A stretch of 64,000 nucleotides of DNA from Paracoccus sp. (in: a-proteobacteria) (GCF_030538655.1 NZ_JAUNTO010000001.1:186001-250000); one strand, 5' to 3'. Shown: positions 37,930-47,820, counted from the stretch's first letter. Notes: generated by a model from the sequence alone, not told the origin. Program-made: numbers and translations.

Positions 37930-39192
37930 CTATTCGTCCCGCAAACCCGGCGCCGGGGCGATCTGTGCAACTGCCACCATCTGTGCCAGTTCGGGATCAG
38001 CGGTAACATCGGCAAAGGCATATTTCTCGGCCAGGGCATCAGCCGACAGCACAACATTGCTGACCACCTGCGCGCCCGGCGCGGCAGGGCCATAGGTCTG
38101 GCCGTTCACCGCGAAATACACGGCGCCGGAATTGCCAGTGCGCAGCTTGGGCGGTTGTTCCAGCTTGGGCAGGGTAAACCGTTCGCCCGCGTCCATGATC
38201 TTTTCCAGCAGCACGGTGCCATCCGCCGACGTGACCCGCACCCAAGCCGGACGCGCCGCCAATAGTTCCAGCGCAGGGGCATCCGGCGCAACGGTGCGCA
38301 CCGCCAATTGCCCGGCGGGCATCTGCGGGCCGTAATCCATCGCCTGCACCAAGCTCGTGCTGCCCGGCAGCGCTGAACTGGCCCCGACACCCGCACCGCC
38401 ATGTGTCGCAACCATGGTTTCCGCAGGCGCGGGCGGCTGCGTCAGGCCGGGATCAATTGCGGCAATCGGCCCGTCGCGCGCGATCAGCACCGGCGCTTCC
38501 AGCACTTGCGGGCGATACAGACGATCCAACCCCTCGGGCTGCGGCAGCACGGCGACATCCAGCGGTGCATTTTCATCCAGCGCGGGCTGCGACAGCGATT
38601 GCACCGGGTCCAGCGCGGCAATCACGCCGGGCGATTGTTCGCCGGGGCGCAGGTTGACGCGCTGCACCTCTTGCAGGACGGACCAGCCGCCGTAACCCAG
38701 ACCGGCCACCAGCAGCGCCAGCACCAGAACCGACCCAACGGCCCGCGGTTCGACCGAAGACCAGAAGCTTTCCTGCTGCGGAATGAACAGCGCACGCGGA
38801 TTCGCCAGCGCCTCGGCCGGGTCAGAGGGGCGGCGCGTGGGCTTGGGACCGGCCGCCGTCGGGGCCATGCCATGCGTGGGTTGAAACCCCGCCTCGGCAC
38901 AGAAGCGGCGGAAGGTCCAGTCCGGGTCCATCCCCAGATAACGCGCATATGAGCGCACATATCCAGCGACAAAACTGGGCGTATCAAAGGCTGTAATATC
39001 GCAATTCTCGATCGCGGCGACATAAGAGGCACGGATGCGCAGTTCGCGCTGCACATCCAGCAGGGATTTCCCTTTGGTCGCCCGTTCGCCGCGCATCAGA
39101 TCGCCAAGACGAACGTCATCATCGAAGAAGGCCGAACCGTCCTGATCCGCCAACCCGTCATCCGCCGGGGATTTTGCCCACAGCCCGTTCAT
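37930..39192 (-). CDS. RodZ-like helix-turn-helix membrane protein (DUF4115)
   Basis: A 420-residue bitopic protein. Residues 27-100 are an Xre-type helix-turn-helix (LGDLMRGERATKGKSLLDVQ, then RASYVAAIENCDITAFD), residues about 140-165 a membrane segment (AVGSVLVLALLVAGLGYGG), then a Pro-rich periplasmic linker, and a C-terminal DUF4115 beta domain (WVRVTSADGTVLLEKIMDAGE, then GPAAPGAQVV). RodZ links MreB to the rod elongation machinery. In coccoid relatives the role may differ. It is 111 bases upstream of nothing on its strand and downstream of hemA is not coupled. Confidence 0.87.
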   Translation of the reverse strand: MNGLWAKSPADDGLADQDGSAFFDDDVRLGDLMRGERATKGKSLLDVQRELRIRASYVAAIENCDITAFDTPSFVAGYVRSYARYLGMDPDWTFRRFCAEAGFQPTHGMAPTAAGPKPTRRPSDPAEALANPRALFIPQQESFWSSVEPRAVGSVLVLALLVAGLGYGGWSVLQEVQRVNLRPGEQSPGVIAALDPVQSLSQPALDENAPLDVAVLPQPEGLDRLYRPQVLEAPVLIARDGPIAAIDPGLTQPPAPAETMVATHGGAGVGASSALPGSTSLVQAMDYGPQMPAGQLAVRTVAPDAPALELLAARPAWVRVTSADGTVLLEKIMDAGERFTLPKLEQPPKLRTGNSGAVYFAVNGQTYGPAAPGAQVVSNVVLSADALAEKYAFADVTADPELAQMVAVAQIAPAPGLRDE

Positions 39193-39303
39193 GCGTTCTG
39201 CCCCATTCTGCGCCTGCCACTGTCCGTCCGAATCACAGACATATCAGCTTTTGATTAATGACAGCTTATCACGCACGCGCGAGGGCTTCACCCAAGAATT
39301 GCG

Positions 39304-40533
39304 TTATGCGCTAATTTCTGCGCGGTTCAGTGCACAACGTGACCACAGCGCATCCATACCACGCACCAGATGGTCGATTTGTTGCGTGTCATGCACCGGC
39401 GACGGCGTAAAGCGCAAACGTTCGGTGCCGCGCGGCACGGTGGGATAGTTGATCGGCTGCACATAGATACCGAAATCGCCCAAAAGCATGTCGGACAGTG
39501 CCTTGGTATGCTTGGGATCGCCGATAACCACCGGCACGATATGGCTGCCATGGTCGATGATCGGCATCCCCAGACCCTTCAGCCGCATCTTCAGAATGCG
39601 TGCGTGCAACTGTTGCGCATCACGCAGCTTTTGCCCGCCCTCCCCCTTGAGATAGGCGATCGAGGCAGCAGCCCCCGCAGCCACGGCAGGCGGCAGCGAG
39701 GTGGTAAAGATGAAACCCGGCGCATAGGATCGCACCGCGTCCATCATCTTGGCCGTCCCGGCGATATAGCCGCCGAACACGCCGAACGCCTTGCCCAAGG
39801 TGCCGTTGAATATGTCGATCCGGTCCATCAGACCATCGCGTTCAGCCACACCGCCACCGCGCGGGCCATACATGCCCACCGCATGAACCTCGTCCAGATA
39901 GGTCAGCGCGTTGAATTCATCGGCCAGATCGCAGATTTCCTTGATCGGGGCGAAATCGCCATCCATCGAATAGATCGATTCGAAGGCGATCAGCTTGGGC
40001 GCGGCAGGGTCATCGGCCTCAAGCAGTTCGCGCAGATGTGCCAGATCATTGTGCCGAAAGATTCGCTTGGCCCCGCCGTGACGGCGAATCCCCTCGATCA
40101 TCGAGGCATGGTTCAGCGCGTCGGAATAGATAATCAGGCCGGGAAACAGCTTGGGCAGCGTCGAAAGCGTGGCGTCATTGGCCGTATAGGCGCTGGAAAA
40201 CACCAACGCGGCCTCTTTGCCGTGCAGATCGGCCAGTTCGGCCTCAAGCTGCTTGTGATAAACGGTGGTGCCGGAAATATTGCGCGTCCCGCCCGAGCCT
40301 GCGCCCGTGGAATCCAGCGCCTCGTGCATGGCGTTCAGCACGATGGGGTGCTGCCCCATGCCCAGATAATCGTTGCCGCACCAGACGGTGATTTCGGTCT
40401 GCGTGCCGTCCGGCCGGTTCCAGATCGCCTGCGGATAGTAATCCTTGCGCCGTTCGATGTCGATGAACGTGCGATAGCGGCCTTCTTCGTGCAATTGTCC
40501 GATGGCCTGGTCGAGTGCAGCATCATAATTCAT
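39304..40533 (-). CDS. hemA: 5-aminolevulinate synthase
   Basis: A 409-residue PLP enzyme of the alpha-oxoamine synthase family, joining glycine and succinyl-CoA to 5-aminolevulinate, the first step of heme synthesis by the C4 route. Marks are [13 protein letters not shown] near residue 45, [11 protein letters not shown] near residue 72, [12 protein letters not shown] near residue 197, and the PLP-lysine [11 protein letters not shown] near residue 245. An AAGGGAC site precedes the ATG. An FNR-like box lies about 70 bases upstream, in line with oxygen control of hemA in Rhodobacter. Confidence 0.96.
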   Translation of the reverse strand: MNYDAALDQAIGQLHEEGRYRTFIDIERRKDYYPQAIWNRPDGTQTEITVWCGNDYLGMGQHPIVLNAMHEALDSTGAGSGGTRNISGTTVYHKQLEAELADLHGKEAALVFSSAYTANDATLSTLPKLFPGLIIYSDALNHASMIEGIRRHGGAKRIFRHNDLAHLRELLEADDPAAPKLIAFESIYSMDGDFAPIKEICDLADEFNALTYLDEVHAVGMYGPRGGGVAERDGLMDRIDIFNGTLGKAFGVFGGYIAGTAKMMDAVRSYAPGFIFTTSLPPAVAAGAAASIAYLKGEGGQKLRDAQQLHARILKMRLKGLGMPIIDHGSHIVPVVIGDPKHTKALSDMLLGDFGIYVQPINYPTVPRGTERLRFTPSPVHDTQQIDHLVRGMDALWSRCALNRAEISA

Positions 40534-40597
40534 CGCGGGCAGTCCCTTGCGTAGCTGGCTGGGTGCGATCATTGTCTAGATCACGCGAGGTTGTGCC

Positions 40598-40611
40598 TTG
40601 ATAAAGGTCAA
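40598..40611. promoter_or_regulatory. FnrL/FNR-like box between hemA and M20 dipeptidase
   Basis: TTGATAAAGGTCAA matches the FNR consensus TTGAT-N4-ATCAA at nine of ten defined positions. Its centre is 72 bases from the hemA ATG, so a start at +42 from it would give a leader of about 30 bases. FnrL control of hemA is established in Rhodobacter sphaeroides. The box also lies 78 bases before the divergent peptidase. Confidence 0.65.
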
Positions 40612-40688
40612 TGTCGGAAAAAGACAGGGCAAAATTGCCGCACCTCGACCATTTAACAGCCATGAAAAGATTACGGAAAGGCTCAGGA

Positions 40689-42071
40689 ATGATGGATCAG
40701 GCCAATCTTACCGCCATGCTGGATGCACTGGACCGGGGGCAAGACGCGGCGCTGCACCGGCTGACCGAACTGCTGCGCATCCCCTCGATCTCGACCGACC
40801 CGGCGCACAAGGGCGATGTGCGCGCCGCCGCTGAATGGCTGCGGGTGGAACTGGCCCGGCTGGGCTTTGACGCCAGTCTGCGCGACACGCCCGGTCATCC
40901 GATGGTGGTGGCCCATTCGCGCCCCGGCGGCACGCGGCGCATCCTGTTCTATGGCCATTACGACGTGCAGCCCGTCGATCCGCTGGACCTGTGGGATCAC
41001 CCCCCGTTCGAGCCGCATATCCGCGACAACCAGATCCGTGCCCGTGGCGCATCCGACGACAAGGGCCAGTTGATGACCTTTATCGAGGCCGTGCGCGCAT
41101 GGAAACATGTCCACGGCGAATTGCCCCCCGGCCTGACCCTGCTGTTCGAGGGCGAAGAGGAATCCGGCTCGCCCTCGCTGGTGCCGTTCCTGACCGAAAA
41201 CGCCGACGAGCTGCGCGCCGACATCGCGCTGATCTGCGACACCGGCCTGTATGCCGACGGTCGCCCCGCCATCGCCACCCAGTTGCGCGGCCTCGTCGGG
41301 CAAGAGGTGGTGATCCGCGCCGCCGACCGCGACCTGCATTCCGGCAGCTTTGGCGGGCTGGCGGCCAATCCGCTGATGATCCTGTGCCGCGCACTGGCCG
41401 CGCTGAAAGACGACAGCGGGCGCATCACCCTGCCCGGCTTTTACGACGGCGTGCGCGACCTGACCAACCAACAGCGCGCTGACTGGGACAGCCTGAACTT
41501 TGACGCCAGCGAATTTCTGTCGCGCGTCGGCCTGTCACTGCCCATCGGCGAACAGGGCCGCACGGGGCTGGAAATGATCTGGTCGCAGCCGACCGCCGAA
41601 ATCAACGGCCTGTCGGGCGGCTATACCGGCGAGGGCTTTAAAACCGTGCTGCCGGCCGAGGCGCGCGCCAAGGTCAGCTTCCGTCTGGTCGGAGATCAGA
41701 ATCCACAAGTGATCCGGCAGGCGTTTCAAGATCACATCCGCCGCTTTGTCCCGGCCGATTGCAGCGTGACCTTCATCGACCACGGCGCATCCCCCGCCAG
41801 CCACATGGACACATCTCACCCCGCCTTTGCCACGGCCCGCGCGGCGCTGACTCAGGAATGGGGGCGCGAGACGGCGTTCATCGGTATGGGCGGGTCAATC
41901 CCCATCGCGGGCGACTTCAAGACCATCCTCGACATGGATTCGATGCTGATAGGCTTTGCCCGCGACGACGACCGTATCCATTCCCCGAACGAGAAATACG
42001 ACCTCGACAGCTTTCACCGCGGCGCACGGTCATGGGCGCGGATTCTGGCCGGGCTGACCACGCCGGAATAA
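40689..42071 (+). CDS. M20-family dipeptidase
   Basis: A 460-residue zinc peptidase of the M20 dipeptidase type. Metal and catalytic regions: FYGHYDVQPVDPLDLW near residue 82 (His, Asp), ARGASDDKGQ near residue 118, LFEGEEESGSPS near residue 155 (Glu pair), then the dimerisation domain (residues 210-330) and the C-terminal FIGMGGSIPIAGDF with RIHSPNEKYDLDSFHRG. No signal peptide. Natural substrate unknown. The ATG-ATG at 40689 is preceded by GGAAAGG. A family I repeat begins right after its TAA. Confidence 0.9.
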   Translation: MMDQANLTAMLDALDRGQDAALHRLTELLRIPSISTDPAHKGDVRAAAEWLRVELARLGFDASLRDTPGHPMVVAHSRPGGTRRILFYGHYDVQPVDPLDLWDHPPFEPHIRDNQIRARGASDDKGQLMTFIEAVRAWKHVHGELPPGLTLLFEGEEESGSPSLVPFLTENADELRADIALICDTGLYADGRPAIATQLRGLVGQEVVIRAADRDLHSGSFGGLAANPLMILCRALAALKDDSGRITLPGFYDGVRDLTNQQRADWDSLNFDASEFLSRVGLSLPIGEQGRTGLEMIWSQPTAEINGLSGGYTGEGFKTVLPAEARAKVSFRLVGDQNPQVIRQAFQDHIRRFVPADCSVTFIDHGASPASHMDTSHPAFATARAALTQEWGRETAFIGMGGSIPIAGDFKTILDMDSMLIGFARDDDRIHSPNEKYDLDSFHRGARSWARILAGLTTPE

Positions 42072-42163
42072 GGCATCTTTGGCCTGGAAATATCTCACCG
42101 GAGCGAGGCGGATCAGAAAAAGGTCCACTGGACCTTTTTCCCACCGAATGGGGTGCCCCCCGG
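42072..42163 (+). repeat. family I stop-linked repeat, best-formed copy (after M20 dipeptidase)
   Basis: Starts with GGCATCTTTGGCCTGGAAAT directly after TAA, then ATCTC, GAGCGAGGCGGATCA, and a perfect hairpin GAAAAAGGTCC (42116-42126) - ACT - GGACCTTTTTC (42130-42140). Then CCCACCGAATGGGG and GCCCCCCGG. The stem followed by T-run is an intrinsic terminator on the plus strand and, by symmetry, could serve the convergent PBP1A gene too. Confidence 0.85.
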
Positions 42164-42195
42164 TTACAGCCGCGCCGCAAACGCATCGCCTGCCC

Positions 42196-44742
42196 TTAAT
42201 ACAACCCGCCCGATGACAGCGTGCCGAAATCGGCGCGCTGCGGAATCACCCGGCGCTCGCCGGTCGAGGTGGTGACATTCCGCGCACGCTCTTGTTCCGT
42301 CGCCTGCCAGGGCAGCGTCACCGGCCCGTCGCCAAAACCCGACACAACCACCGGAGACATCCAGTCCGGGTCGGTGCCGTTGCGGAAATATTCCGAAATC
42401 ACGTTGTCGCCGGTGGCATTGTCGGGCAACCGCTGGCCGGTCACGCGGTCGATCTTGACCCAGAAACCACCCGGCGGCACCTTGAACGCCGTGCCGCCGT
42501 ATTTGCGCACCGCCTGCCGCATGAAGGCGTTGAACACCGGCACGCACAGCGTCCCGCCATAGGCCCCCTGCCCCAGCGAACGCGGCTGGTCATAGCCCAG
42601 ATAGCAGCCGGCCACGATATTGCTGGTATAGCCGATATACCACACGTCCTTGGCATCGTTGGTGGTGCCGGTCTTGCCCGCCGAGGGCACCGGCAGGTTT
42701 ACGCCCTTGCCCGATCCGCGCGTGACCACGCCTTCCATCATCGAGGTCAGCTGATAGGCCGTCACCGCGTCCATCACCCGTTCGCGGTTGCTGCCGATGA
42801 CCGGCGCTTCGCCCGCGGGCAGCGCCTGACGGCCGCAGGTCTCGCATACCCGGCGGTCGTGGCGGTAAACCGTCTGGCCGCGCCGGTCCTGCACCCGGTC
42901 CACCAGTGTGGGTTCCACCCGCTCGCCACCATTGGCGAACATGGCATAGGCGGCGACCATGCGGAACAGCGTGGTTTCCTGCGCACCAAGCGCATTGGCC
43001 AGGAACGGTTCCAGATGATCGTAAACGCCGAATTCCTCGGCATATCTGGCGACCACGTTCATGCCGATGTCTTGCGCGATGCGGATCGTCATCAGGTTGC
43101 GCGATTGTTCGATCCCGGTGCGCAGCGGTGTCGGGCCGTAATGGCGGCCCGATGCGTTCCGGGGTTCCCACAGCCCCTGTGGCGTGTTGATGCGGATCGG
43201 TTCGTCCACAACGATGGTGGCGGGGGTATAGTTATTGTCCAGCGCGGCGGCATAGACAAACGGCTTGAAACTGGACCCCGGCTGGCGCATCGCCTGCGTG
43301 GCCCGGTTAAAGCCCGATGACTGATAAGAAAATCCGCCCTGCATCGCCAGCACCCGGCCCGTGTTCACGTCCATCGCCATGAACCCGCCCTGCACCTGCG
43401 GCACCTGCCGCAGCGTCCAGCGGATAAAGCTACCGTCGCTGTCATTGGTCATGGCGCGGACCAGAACCACCTCGCCGGGGCGGACCAGATCGCCGGCGGC
43501 CTGTGCGCGCGGGCCAAGGCGCCCATCTTCGCCACGGCGGCGCGCCCATTGCACGTCGCGGGCGGGAATCCAGTGGCCCTGCGGGTTTTCCTCGATCCCC
43601 TCGATCCCGATGCGGGCGTCGCTGCCCTCGGTGGACAGAACCACGGCGGGCAACCAGCCGGGGATGTCGCGCGGCACATCGGCCTCGAACAGCGCGCCGC
43701 GCCATTCGGCCTGATCGGCCAGCGCGGTTTCCGCGATGGTCTGGCCGGTGCCGCGCCAGATGCCCAACCCCCGGTCATAGCTTTCCAGCGCCTCTTGCAG
43801 CGCCGATGCGGCAACAGCCTGCAACTGTGGTTCAATGGTGGCGCGGATCGCCAGACCGCCGCCAAAGAACTGATCCTCGCCGAATTCGCGCGACAATTGA
43901 CGGCGAATTTCATCGGTAAAGTAATCGCGCGGCGGCAGTTGCTGGCGGAAATCTGGGAAATCGCCGTTCTGGACGGATCGCAGCGGCAGCACCGCCTCGG
44001 CCTCGTAGGTGGCCTGGTCGATATAGCCGTTCTGCCACATTTCGCGCAGCACATAATTGCGGCGTTCCGTCACGCGATCCTTGGCGCGCACAGGGTGATA
44101 GCGGCCCGGTGCCTGCGGCATGGCGGCCAGCGTCGCGGCCTCGTGCGGGGCCAGTTCGGCCAGCGTCTTGTTGAAATAGGTCTGCGCGGCGGCGGCCACG
44201 CCATAGCTGTTCTGACCCAGAAAAATCTCGTTCAGATACAGTTCAAGGATCTGGTTCTTGGTCAGCGACTGTTCCAGCCGGGTGGACAGGATCACCTCTT
44301 TGACCTTGCGTTCGATGCTGCGGTCGCTGGACAGAAGAAAGTTCTTGGTCACCTGCTGCGTGATCGTGGACGCGCCCCGCACCCGATCACCGCCGGTTGC
44401 CACCGCCTCGACCAGCGCGGCCACGATGCCACGCGGATCATAGCCGGGATGGTGATAGAAATCCTTGTCCTCGGCGCTGATGAACGCCTCTTTCACCAGA
44501 TCGGGAATCTCGCCGATCGGCACGAACAGGCGGCGTTCATGGGCGAATTCGTCGATCAGCCGACCTTCACCGGAATAGACGCGGCTGATGATCTTGGGTT
44601 CATACTGCGCCAGCGTGCGTTCATCGGGCAGATCGCGCGAATACATCCAGAACACGCCGCCCACCGTCAATGCGATGAAAAAGGCGGCGGTGACGAACCA
44701 CGAAAAGATCGCGCCGAAAAAGGCAAGAACAGAGCGGAGCAA
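42196..44742 (-). CDS. mrcA: bifunctional penicillin-binding protein 1A
   Basis: An 848-residue class A PBP. One N-terminal membrane anchor (residues 8-34), then the GT51 glycosyltransferase with catalytic Glu91 in ISAEDKDFYHHPG and QQVTKNFLL, an OB-like PCB insert, and the transpeptidase with SSFKPF near residue 487 (Ser-x-x-Lys), EQSRNLMTIR, and KTGTTNDAKD near residue 688. It polymerises and crosslinks peptidoglycan in the periplasm. It lies 79 bases downstream of the amidase on the same strand, a common pair in this class. Confidence 0.96.
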   Translation of the reverse strand: MLRSVLAFFGAIFSWFVTAAFFIALTVGGVFWMYSRDLPDERTLAQYEPKIISRVYSGEGRLIDEFAHERRLFVPIGEIPDLVKEAFISAEDKDFYHHPGYDPRGIVAALVEAVATGGDRVRGASTITQQVTKNFLLSSDRSIERKVKEVILSTRLEQSLTKNQILELYLNEIFLGQNSYGVAAAAQTYFNKTLAELAPHEAATLAAMPQAPGRYHPVRAKDRVTERRNYVLREMWQNGYIDQATYEAEAVLPLRSVQNGDFPDFRQQLPPRDYFTDEIRRQLSREFGEDQFFGGGLAIRATIEPQLQAVAASALQEALESYDRGLGIWRGTGQTIAETALADQAEWRGALFEADVPRDIPGWLPAVVLSTEGSDARIGIEGIEENPQGHWIPARDVQWARRRGEDGRLGPRAQAAGDLVRPGEVVLVRAMTNDSDGSFIRWTLRQVPQVQGGFMAMDVNTGRVLAMQGGFSYQSSGFNRATQAMRQPGSSFKPFVYAAALDNNYTPATIVVDEPIRINTPQGLWEPRNASGRHYGPTPLRTGIEQSRNLMTIRIAQDIGMNVVARYAEEFGVYDHLEPFLANALGAQETTLFRMVAAYAMFANGGERVEPTLVDRVQDRRGQTVYRHDRRVCETCGRQALPAGEAPVIGSNRERVMDAVTAYQLTSMMEGVVTRGSGKGVNLPVPSAGKTGTTNDAKDVWYIGYTSNIVAGCYLGYDQPRSLGQGAYGGTLCVPVFNAFMRQAVRKYGGTAFKVPPGGFWVKIDRVTGQRLPDNATGDNVISEYFRNGTDPDWMSPVVVSGFGDGPVTLPWQATEQERARNVTTSTGERRVIPQRADFGTLSSGGLY

Positions 44743-44821
44743 GGGACCAGACCTGTTAACAGAATCGCCCCGCTATAGCGGCCCCGGCCCCTTGGGTCAA
44801 AGCAACTGTCTGCTATTGGCG

Positions 44822-46060
44822 CTATTTGCGCAGCAGGTCGCGGCGCGCGGCTTCATCCTCGGCCCACAGCGATACCGCGCCGCTGATGGCCGCAATCATG
44901 CGTCCACGCCACACCGGATCGTTCAGATTGGCACGGTCAGTCGCATCGGTGATAAAGCCCAGCTCGACCAGAACCGAGGCCATATCCGGCGATTTCAACA
45001 CCGAAAACCCCGCGCCCTTGACCGGGCGACGGTGCAGGCTGATCCCCTCTAACGCCATGCGGGAGGTCAGGAATTTCGCAAAGTTTTCCGACCGGGGCTG
45101 CGTATCGGCGCGCGCCATCGCCATCAGCGCCCCGGCAAGCTGGTCGTCAGCCCCGTCCAGATCGACCCCGGCCAGCAGATCGTCGCGTTCATGGCGCTGC
45201 ACCAGCTGCGCCATCGCCCGGTCATCCGCAGACGGGTTCCAGACATAGACGGTCGCGCCCGTCGCCTCGCCCTGCGGCAGCGCATCGGCGTGCAGCGAGA
45301 TGAACAGATCGGCCCCCGCCTCGCGCGCGGCGGTCATGCGCGATTCCAGCGACAAAAAGCGGTCGTCGCGGCGGGTCAGTTCGACCTCGACCCCCGATTG
45401 CGCCAGATCGCGCGACAGATCCAGCGCAAAGCCCAGAACCAGCGCCGCCTCGGTCTGACCATCGGCCTGCGCGCCGGGGTCAAAGCCGCCGTGGCCGGGG
45501 TCCAGCATCACCCGCAGCGGGCGTTCACCGGGCGCGGGCACCACAGGCGGCAGATCCGCAGGCGCGGGCAGCATTCGCGGATCAGCACTGGCGCGCGGGG
45601 CGAAATCGTCGGGCGAGACCGGGATCAGCGCAATATCCAACAGTGCCCCGCCGTTGGTGCCGTCACTGGTGCGCATCTCGGCGCTGTCGATGCGGTAAGG
45701 GCCGGGCAGTTCCGCCACCACCCGCGACCAGTCGCGCCGGGCCTGACCCCAGCGCAGATCGGGCAGCCCCGCAACCCCCGGCACCTGCGCGGGCTGCGCC
45801 GTGCCGAATTCCAGCCCGCGAAAATCGACCACCAGACGCGGCGGGCTGTCCAGCAAAAAGGCACGCCACGGCACCCCCCGATCCAGCGCCAGCCGCAGCG
45901 TGACCGGCGGATGCGGCGCGCGCCCCATCCACCGCGCCAGACGGCCCGGCGCTTCGCCCAGCACGACGGCGGAACCGGCGGCATCCAGATACGCCGGTTC
46001 CTGCGCCGGGGCCGCAATGCCCGTCAGCGCCAGCATGATGGACAGCAGCACGGCCCTCAT
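44822..46060 (-). CDS. amiC: N-acetylmuramoyl-L-alanine amidase (Amidase_3)
   Basis: A 412-residue periplasmic enzyme. Signal peptide at residues 1-20 (LLSIMLALTGIAAPAQ), an AMIN-like domain at about 35-135 that would bind the wall or localise it to the septum, and the zinc amidase with LDPGHGGFDPGAQ near residue 190, SLHADALPQGEATGATVY near residue 250, and SVLVELGFITD near the end (catalytic Glu). It splits cells by cutting stem peptides from glycan. Its ATG overlaps the upstream aminotransferase stop by four bases. Confidence 0.93.
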   Translation of the reverse strand: MRAVLLSIMLALTGIAAPAQEPAYLDAAGSAVVLGEAPGRLARWMGRAPHPPVTLRLALDRGVPWRAFLLDSPPRLVVDFRGLEFGTAQPAQVPGVAGLPDLRWGQARRDWSRVVAELPGPYRIDSAEMRTSDGTNGGALLDIALIPVSPDDFAPRASADPRMLPAPADLPPVVPAPGERPLRVMLDPGHGGFDPGAQADGQTEAALVLGFALDLSRDLAQSGVEVELTRRDDRFLSLESRMTAAREAGADLFISLHADALPQGEATGATVYVWNPSADDRAMAQLVQRHERDDLLAGVDLDGADDQLAGALMAMARADTQPRSENFAKFLTSRMALEGISLHRRPVKGAGFSVLKSPDMASVLVELGFITDATDRANLNDPVWRGRMIAAISGAVSLWAEDEAARRDLLRK

Positions 46061-47193
46061 CTGCGGGCCATGAAATCCCGCAGCCGGGCCAGCCCCTCGG
46101 CGATGTCGGCGGTGGAGCGGGCATAGCTGAACCGCAGCGTCTGCCCGCCGCGCACGGAATCGAAATCCAGCCCCGGCGTCACCGCGACCCCCGCCTGATC
46201 CAGAATTTCCGCCGCCAGCGCACGGCTGTCATCGGTCAGTTCCGACACATCGGCGTAAACGTAAAACGCCCCGTCCGGCGGCGCGAAACTGGTGAATCCG
46301 GCAGCCGGCAGCCCAAGGGTCATCAGGCGGCGGTTTTCGGCATAGGTCGCCAGATTGGCCCGCGCCTCGGCCTCGCAATCCAGGGCCGCAAGGGCTGCGA
46401 CCTGACTGGCATGGGGCGGACAGATGAACATGTTCTGCGCGATCCGTTCGACGGTGCGGATATGGCTTTCGGGAACGACCATCCAGCCGATACGCCAGCC
46501 GGTCATCGAAAAGAATTTGCTGAAGGAGTTGATGATGAACACATCATCCGACACCTCAAGCGCGGTATGGCAGCGTTTGCCATAAGACAGGCCGTGATAA
46601 ATCTCGTCCGAGATGACAGCGGTGCCCTGCCCCTGCGCCCGTTCGATCAGCCCGCGCAATTCGTCCAGCCCCAGCATCGTCCCCGACGGGTTGCCGGGCG
46701 AGGCCAGCATCAGCCCCTGCACATCGGCGGGTATCTGATCCGGCAGCGGCTGATAACGGTTCACCGCCTCGGTCAGCATTTCCACCGGCGTAATCGACAT
46801 GGCGCGCATGATCTGGCGATAGCTGGGATAGCCGGGCGCGCCGATCGCCACCCGGTCGCCCGCATCGAACAGCGCCGAAAAGGCCAGCAGAAACGCCCCC
46901 GACGATCCGGGCGTCACCACCACCCGCGCCGGGTCCAGATCGACGCCATACCAGCGCCGGTAAAGCCCCGCGATCCCCGCGCGCAGACGCGGCAGGCCAA
47001 GCGCCACCGTGTAACCCAGCGGCTGATCCAGCGCCCCGGCCAAGGCCGCGCGCGCCCCCGACGGCGCGGGGGTGGATGGCTGACCGACCTCCATATGGAT
47101 GATGTGACGGCCCGCCGCCTCGGCACGGGCGGCGGCCTCCATCACATCCATGACGATGAAGGGATCGACTTGTCCGCGGGTGGAGTGACGCAT
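46057..47193 (-). CDS. class I/II aminotransferase (PLP-dependent)
   Basis: A 378-residue fold-type I aminotransferase. Visible are HMEVGQPSTPAPSGA near residue 33, TPGSSGAFLLAF near residue 95, SPGNPSGTML near residue 160, and the PLP-lysine NSFSKFFSMTGWRIGW near residue 226. Substrate is not certain; an aspartate or alanine-type enzyme is likely. ATG at 47191-47193 has an AAAGGCC site before it. The gene overlaps the amidase start (ATGA), so the two are coupled although their functions look unrelated. Confidence 0.88.
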   Translation of the reverse strand: MRHSTRGQVDPFIVMDVMEAAARAEAAGRHIIHMEVGQPSTPAPSGARAALAGALDQPLGYTVALGLPRLRAGIAGLYRRWYGVDLDPARVVVTPGSSGAFLLAFSALFDAGDRVAIGAPGYPSYRQIMRAMSITPVEMLTEAVNRYQPLPDQIPADVQGLMLASPGNPSGTMLGLDELRGLIERAQGQGTAVISDEIYHGLSYGKRCHTALEVSDDVFIINSFSKFFSMTGWRIGWMVVPESHIRTVERIAQNMFICPPHASQVAALAALDCEAEARANLATYAENRRLMTLGLPAAGFTSFAPPDGAFYVYADVSELTDDSRALAAEILDQAGVAVTPGLDFDSVRGGQTLRFSYARSTADIAEGLARLRDFMARR

Positions 47194-47254
47194 GGCTTGG
47201 CCTTTCGGTTTTTCCGGCCTTGTAGCGCGCCGCCGCGCCGGGGTCATCCCCCGA

Positions 47255-47680
47255 CTATTTGGCCCCGACGATTTGACTCATCCCCGCGCCGTGGTCGTCA
47301 TTGGGGCGGGTGCGGAAGCCATAGTTTTCATAAAACCCCTCGTTTCCGGGGGTAGACATCAGCCCGATGGTCGCGCCTTCGGGGGCGATCTTGGCGATCT
47401 CGTCCATCAACGCGGTAACGATCTGTTCGCCCAAGCCCTCGCCCTGATGATCCGGGTGGATCAGCACGTCCTGCAAATAGAAAAACAGCGCCCCGTCGCC
47501 CACCACCCGGCCAAAGCCGATCAGCCCGTCCTGCGGATAACGGATGCACACCTGCGCCGTGGTGCCACCAAGGGCGCGCGCCGCCAGTTCGTCGCTAATG
47601 GGGGCAGACCCGCAGGCAGCGCGGATAGCGGCATATTCCTGCGGCTCGGGCTTGGAAAAGGTGGTTTCGACCTGGCTCAT
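47255..47680 (-). CDS. GNAT-family N-acetyltransferase
   Basis: A 141-residue GNAT protein. The acetyl-CoA loop is DVLIHPDHQGEGLGEQIVTAL near residue 75-95 (Q-x-x-G-x-G/A). The preceding strand carries GDGALFFYLQDVLI. Acceptor substrate is unknown. It is 61 bases upstream of the aminotransferase and divergent from dsbA across 140 bases. Confidence 0.88.
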   Translation of the reverse strand: MSQVETTFSKPEPQEYAAIRAACGSAPISDELAARALGGTTAQVCIRYPQDGLIGFGRVVGDGALFFYLQDVLIHPDHQGEGLGEQIVTALMDEIAKIAPEGATIGLMSTPGNEGFYENYGFRTRPNDDHGAGMSQIVGAK

Positions 47681-47820
47681 CGGTTCCTCATGAATGCTGC
47701 GGCGCTGTTAGCAGCAGATGGCGGCACCGCCCAGCTAACCTTTCGCAACGCTTCACGCAGCCGTGCGGTTGCGGCGGGCGCTGATCCGGCTATGGTCCCG
47801 CGAAACCGAAAGGAAGACGT

